DNA of 64,000 bases, taken from contig DAGJ01000012.1 in the NCBI GenBank assembly GCA_002495685.1, forward strand, positions 14,994-78,993, in the 5' to 3' direction. Shown piece by piece: positions 60,117 through 64,000 of this stretch. Positions within the stretch are counted from its first letter, which is position 1. Every line of letters starts with the position of its first letter. This stretch comes from Methanobrevibacter sp. UBA412 (GTDB lineage: Archaea; Methanobacteriota; Methanobacteria; Methanobacteriales; Methanobacteriaceae). Under the pieces are notes generated by a model. It made no database searches, was not told the DNA's origin, and was given only the letters and a program-made list of their open reading frames with translations. Position numbers and translations under genes: made by a program.

Positions 60117-61232
60117 TTAATTTTTTAATACATAATCAAGAATTCGTTTAGAAGACATATCATCAAAATAATCAAATTGATAGTTTGCAAAACTACCAAT
60201 TTTATCAAAATCAAAATTTAAAGATTTAATTGTATCAATTAATTCTTGTGAATCATAAACGATAGGTCCCGGAACATTTTTTTTATAATTATAATAAAAC
60301 CCTCGTTCTTTAGTTTCATAATCTTCTAAATCAAAACTAAAGAAAATAGATGGCTTTTTCAAGAAACTAAACTCAATCATAATAGAAGAATAATCGGTAA
60401 TTAATATATCTGACAATAACAATAACTCTTGCTCATTTTCATAATGAGTGCAATCTATAACTTCATTTGATTTTAAAATTTTAAATATATTAGAATTTTC
60501 ACTAACAACTTCTCTTATTTTTGGATGTAATCTTACAATTAAAGCATAATCTTTACCTAATTGATTATTAAATTTTTTAACATCGAAAAAATTAAAAATA
60601 TTAGCATATTTCTCATTTTCCCTAAATGTAGGGGCATAAAGTATAATTTTCTTATTTTTAATTTCTGGATGTTCTTTTTCAAAATTAATTCGTATTTTAT
60701 TTAAATTTTTTTCAGACAAATTTTCCTTTGAATAAAAATCAGTTTTAGGAATTCCAAGAGGTAAAATTTTATTTTTATTAATATTAAAAGCATTTTTGTA
60801 AAAATCAATTATATTATGAGAAGTAACTATAAGATATGTTGTTTTTCTAGATATTTCACTTAATAATTCTTTTCTAGATTCATCTTTTAGTATAGAATAA
60901 CCAAATTTCTTAAAAGCCCCTGGTGCATGCCATAATTGGATTATTTTAACATCCCTATTAAAATTCATAAATGCCATTGGAAAAAAGTTATCATTTAAAA
61001 AAATATATTTAGAAGTTGCTAAATTATAAAAATTTAATAATGAAATTTTATCTTTTTTAAAAAAAGTATAATCATAATCAGATTCTTCTTTATTTAATTC
61101 CTTGATAATATATTTAAAATTATCTTCAAATGACTTATTTTTATCTGTTATGAAAGTTATTTTATTTGATTTTAATGGAAAAATTCTACAAATATTAAAA
61201 AAAAATCCCATTAGCTTGTGTTTAAAGTACAT
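60117..61232 (-). CDS. CDP-glycerol/CDP-ribitol polyol-phosphate transferase (TagF/TarL-like)
   Basis: A 371-residue member of the CDP-glycerol:poly(glycerophosphate) glycerophosphotransferase family. The typical IQLWHAPGAFKKFGYS and ILITDYSSIMIEFSFLKKPSIFF are present. Such enzymes transfer polyol phosphate from CDP-polyol to a teichoic-acid chain. Next to tarIJ, CDP-ribitol is the likely donor, but sequence cannot separate primase from polymerase or glycerol from ribitol. The start at 61232 has AGGTCATTGT; an upstream in-frame TTG is less likely. Confidence 0.87.
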   Translation of the reverse strand: MYFKHKLMGFFFNICRIFPLKSNKITFITDKNKSFEDNFKYIIKELNKEESDYDYTFFKKDKISLLNFYNLATSKYIFLNDNFFPMAFMNFNRDVKIIQLWHAPGAFKKFGYSILKDESRKELLSEISRKTTYLIVTSHNIIDFYKNAFNINKNKILPLGIPKTDFYSKENLSEKNLNKIRINFEKEHPEIKNKKIILYAPTFRENEKYANIFNFFDVKKFNNQLGKDYALIVRLHPKIREVVSENSNIFKILKSNEVIDCTHYENEQELLLLSDILITDYSSIMIEFSFLKKPSIFFSFDLEDYETKERGFYYNYKKNVPGPIVYDSQELIDTIKSLNFDFDKIGSFANYQFDYFDDMSSKRILDYVLKN

Positions 61233-61266
61233 ACAATGACCTAAAAGTTTTAACAAAAATTTTTAA

Positions 61267-62301
61267 TTAATATAATTCAATATTATGTAACTCCTCTGCT
61301 GATGCTTCTTTAGCTGTTTCAATATAAGCATCACAAACTTCATCAACATCCCCGTCCATAACAAGATTACCGTGATCCAACCATAAAACTCTTTTACATA
61401 ATTGTCTAATTTGATCAACAGAATGTGAAACTAAAAATACGGTTACTCCAGAACCCATCATAGATTTAAGTTTATCTCCACTTTTTTTCTTAAATTTTAC
61501 ATCCCCAACAGATAAGACTTCATCTAAAATTAAAATATCTGGTTCAACTATAGTTGCAACTGAAAAACCTAATTTAGATAGCATACCTGAAGAATAATTT
61601 TTAATTGGAACTTGAATAAATTCACCTAACTCGGAAAAATCAACTATTTCATCATATTTTGATTGTAAAAAATCTTTTTGATATCCTAAAATTGCACCAT
61701 TTAAAAAAATATTTTCTTCACCAGTATAATTATAATCAAAACCTGCACCTAATTCAAGTAAAGGTGCAATTCTACCATGAGACTCAACATTACCTTTAGT
61801 TGGTTTCATAACCCCTGCTAAAATTTTCAATAATGTACTTTTTCCAGCTCCATTAAATCCTATTATACCTACTCTTTCACCTTTATGAACTGTGAAAGAA
61901 AGATTATTTAATGCTAAAAAATGTGTTTTAGGTTTAATCTCGTGTTTAATCCTTTTTATAACATATTCTTTTAGATTATCTACTTTTTCTTGATTTAAAT
62001 TAAATTCCATTGTTAAATTTTCTACTTTTATGGCTATTTCATTAGAAATATTATAAGGAAGTGATTGAAATTCATTATCTTCTTCTTTAGTGTTTATATC
62101 ATTAATTGTGCTTCCTAAACCTTGTTCATCTAAAAAATTATCAGAATGATTTTTATCCCTTTCTATTAATTGACCAGAGGTTTTAGAGAGACTATAATTT
62201 TTATTTACTTTAATAAGATTTTTATCTTTCTCAGCTTTTTTCTTTGCATCTTCAATAGATTTTTCTATGATCTCATTATTTGATTCAATATCAGCACCCA
62301 T
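61267..62301 (-). CDS. tagH: ABC exporter ATP-binding protein, TagH-like
   Basis: A 344-residue ATPase of the polysaccharide/teichoic-acid export type. Walker A is GFNGAGKST (148-156), the signature YSSGM lies at 236-240, and Walker B ILILDEVLS at 256-264. About 90 charged residues precede the conserved domain (1-89), an unusual extension. The core (LALNNLSFTVHKGERVGIIG) matches TagH, RfbE and KpsT relatives. AGGAGGT is the best Shine-Dalgarno in the cluster. It pairs with the permease 32 bases upstream. Confidence 0.9.
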   Translation of the reverse strand: MGADIESNNEIIEKSIEDAKKKAEKDKNLIKVNKNYSLSKTSGQLIERDKNHSDNFLDEQGLGSTINDINTKEEDNEFQSLPYNISNEIAIKVENLTMEFNLNQEKVDNLKEYVIKRIKHEIKPKTHFLALNNLSFTVHKGERVGIIGFNGAGKSTLLKILAGVMKPTKGNVESHGRIAPLLELGAGFDYNYTGEENIFLNGAILGYQKDFLQSKYDEIVDFSELGEFIQVPIKNYSSGMLSKLGFSVATIVEPDILILDEVLSVGDVKFKKKSGDKLKSMMGSGVTVFLVSHSVDQIRQLCKRVLWLDHGNLVMDGDVDEVCDAYIETAKEASAEELHNIELY

Positions 62302-62333
62302 TATTTAACCTCCTCTTTAATTTTGTCATTTTT

Positions 62334-63116
62334 TTATAAATATAATATGAATTTATCTTGGTATTTGTAAAAAATATACATTCCTATAAATAATAATACA
62401 AATGCAACTATTCCCAATACAATCATGTATTTTATATTAGGAAATATTCCTCCTAGAATAGCATCCCGTGCTCCAGCAATAGCTAAATAAACAGGATTTA
62501 ATTCGAATAAAAATTGATATTGTTGAGGTAATACTTCAACAGGATAAAATATTGCTGATGCATACATTAAAGTCATAGTGAAAACACCATACAAATATCT
62601 AATATCTGTGAAAAATGTTGTTAAAGTAGCTAAGATTAAACCTACACCAATCGCCATTATAACTAATAAGAATACTGGAATTATTGTAAATATTATAGTA
62701 GGATGGAATGGTGCATTTGTAACAAGCATTACTAAAACTAGTACTACTAAAGATATTAAAAAATTAACTAATTCCGAACAGGTTGTCCCAAGTGCAAACA
62801 TATACTTTGGAAGGTAAATTTTTTTAATTATGCCAGCATTCCCTTTAATTGATTCCATTGCACCATTAGTAGCAGCATTAAATAAGTTAAATATTAAAAA
62901 TCCTGTTAAAAAATAAACTGGGAAATTATCAATTGACATTTTAAAGACATAAGAAAAAATAAAGGTTAATACAACCATAGTTAATAATGGATTTAAAAAA
63001 CTCCATAATAAACCTAAAACAGAATCCTTATATTTACCTTTTATATCTCTTTTCACAAGTTCTACTAACAAAAATTTATATTTAGTAAAATTTGAAATAA
63101 AACGTTTATCAAACAT
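62334..63116 (-). CDS. tagG: ABC exporter permease, TagG-like
   Basis: A 260-residue ABC-2 permease with six hydrophobic helices (first about 35-60, last about 230-250). LVKRDIKGKYKDSVLGLLWSF leads the family motif. Together with TagH it would flip or export a lipid-linked teichoic-acid-like chain across the membrane. AGGTATTG precedes the ATG. Confidence 0.9.
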   Translation of the reverse strand: MFDKRFISNFTKYKFLLVELVKRDIKGKYKDSVLGLLWSFLNPLLTMVVLTFIFSYVFKMSIDNFPVYFLTGFLIFNLFNAATNGAMESIKGNAGIIKKIYLPKYMFALGTTCSELVNFLISLVVLVLVMLVTNAPFHPTIIFTIIPVFLLVIMAIGVGLILATLTTFFTDIRYLYGVFTMTLMYASAIFYPVEVLPQQYQFLFELNPVYLAIAGARDAILGGIFPNIKYMIVLGIVAFVLLFIGMYIFYKYQDKFILYL

Positions 63117-63280
63117 TGCAATACCTAATTAGTTTTTAATATTCTTTCTTAAGATTTTAAAATTAGATTAAATAAAATTAGTAATCTAAATATTAAATTA
63201 TTAATTTTATTATTTATTTCTTCTTTTATAAAAATTACCATTTAAAATAAAAAAAATATGAAATATTATAAAGTATAAAA

Positions 63281-64000
63281 TTAAATTTTAAGTTTATGAA
63301 TAAAATTCTTAATTTTCATTCTTCTTTTTCTGGATTTTTTGATATTATTAGAAGCTTTTACAAATTCATCAAAATTTTTATTTTTAAGGGGTTTAACTAA
63401 TGGAATATAAATTGTTTCACCAAAATCCGGAGTATATTTTAATTGTTCGGTTAATATAGGCCCCATTCTTTTTGCAAGATCTTTTTTATCCATATTTGAA
63501 ATATCACTAGCAATGAAACTTGTTAACCAAAATACTAAATGAGCCCTAAATACATTTGAAAAATATTTCTCTTGATTTAAATTTATTAGCATGTCCCATG
63601 TTTCATAATAGCCTGAAATCATAGCATCTAAATATTTTTTATTTCTAACATGAATAGTTGATTTATCTTCATCGGTATCACGTATCTTATAATTATAACC
63701 AAAGTAATTATCCAAATAAACAATAGAATTAGATTGTAATAATACATTTATGAAAAAATTTAAATCTTCAGCTAACATTCCTTCTAAGAATCGTATATTA
63801 TGTTCATTAAGAAAAGATTTTCTAAACAATTTTATCCATATGGCAGGACCTATGTCAAAAAATCTTAAATCTTCATCTATTGAACTAATCTTTATTTTAT
63901 CAAAATCAGGACCGAAAATATATGTATGTTTTTCTTTTATGTTCTTATATTCTTCAAAATAATTTGAAGATACCATATCTGCATTTTCTTTAGTTATGGT
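63281..64000 (-). CDS. Glycosyltransferase-like protein, C-terminal part (cut by window edge)
   Basis: The open frame runs off the right edge, and the first complete ATG inside it (63976) is not the real start, since coding sequence continues upstream (TKENADM). The visible C-terminal part, about 240 residues, has FFDIGPAIWIKLFRKSFLN, FLEGMLAEDLNFFINVLLQ and a basic tail. These are typical of GT2 enzymes in capsule and teichoic-acid clusters. It is upstream of tagG and probably part of the same cluster; the catalytic domain is outside the window. Confidence 0.75.
   Translation of the reverse strand, partial: TITKENADMVSSNYFEEYKNIKEKHTYIFGPDFDKIKISSIDEDLRFFDIGPAIWIKLFRKSFLNEHNIRFLEGMLAEDLNFFINVLLQSNSIVYLDNYFGYNYKIRDTDEDKSTIHVRNKKYLDAMISGYYETWDMLINLNQEKYFSNVFRAHLVFWLTSFIASDISNMDKKDLAKRMGPILTEQLKYTPDFGETIYIPLVKPLKNKNFDEFVKASNNIKKSRKRRMKIKNFIHKLKI

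Overview
The window is AT-rich archaeal DNA from a methanogen of the order Methanobacteriales, most likely Methanobrevibacter. The evidence is the CoB-CoM heterodisulfide reductase subunit HdrA, the F430-synthesis gene cfbD, the F420H2 oxidase FprA next to an MsvR-type regulator, and archaeal information-processing genes (PCNA, GINS, RPA, RadA, TFS, RpoL, RpoF, Csl4, SRP54, Pus10, Nop10, Dph2). A monofunctional haem catalase beside the F420H2 oxidase recalls oxygen-tolerant species such as M. arboriphilus; this species-level guess is inference.

Layout. 1-2000: cfbD (cut by the window edge) and katA. 2100-12500, almost all minus strand: translation and replication genes, comprising ychF; the operon L44e-S27e-aIF2alpha-Nop10-PAC2; PCNA with a GINS51 protein; TFS; RpoL-Csl4; Dph2; and a purine phosphoribosyltransferase. 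12700-18900, plus strand: SRP54-Pus10, then the archaeal cluster L21e-RpoF-DUF655-RsmA-Mtq2. 18900-30500: amino-acid biosynthesis (dapF-lysA, argD, hisF), a hisF-ogg-unknown operon, a tRNA-Arg(TCG), an XPD-like helicase and cbiL. 30500-33450: an oxygen-defence locus, with msvR divergent from fprA-rubrerythrin and a perfect inverted repeat near the predicted fprA start site. 33670-41640: the minus-strand operon ileS-purL-moeA-site-2 protease. 41780-52150: metabolic and repair genes (archaeal MAT, glyA with a flavoprotein, hdrA, an AEC transporter, radA, and a large multi-OB RPA).

52461 to the right edge is a minus-strand surface-polymer cluster that looks like a wall-teichoic-acid system placed in an archaeon. 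It encodes a polyprenyl-phosphate glycosyl-1-phosphate transferase, a membrane acyltransferase, three GT2 glycosyltransferases, TarJ-like and TarI-like enzymes (CDP-ribitol synthesis), a CDP-polyol phosphotransferase, a TagH/TagG-type ABC exporter and a fourth, truncated GT2-like gene. Together these could build, decorate, polymerise and export a polyol-phosphate polymer. This is the most interesting system in the window.

Most genes have a Shine-Dalgarno of the GGTGAT or GAGGT type close to the start. Because GTGAT often lies in frame upstream, several longest open frames overshoot the real start; those starts have been trimmed. Minus-strand genes commonly end in tandem T-tracts typical of archaeal terminators. 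No CRISPR array, insertion sequence or rRNA was seen.
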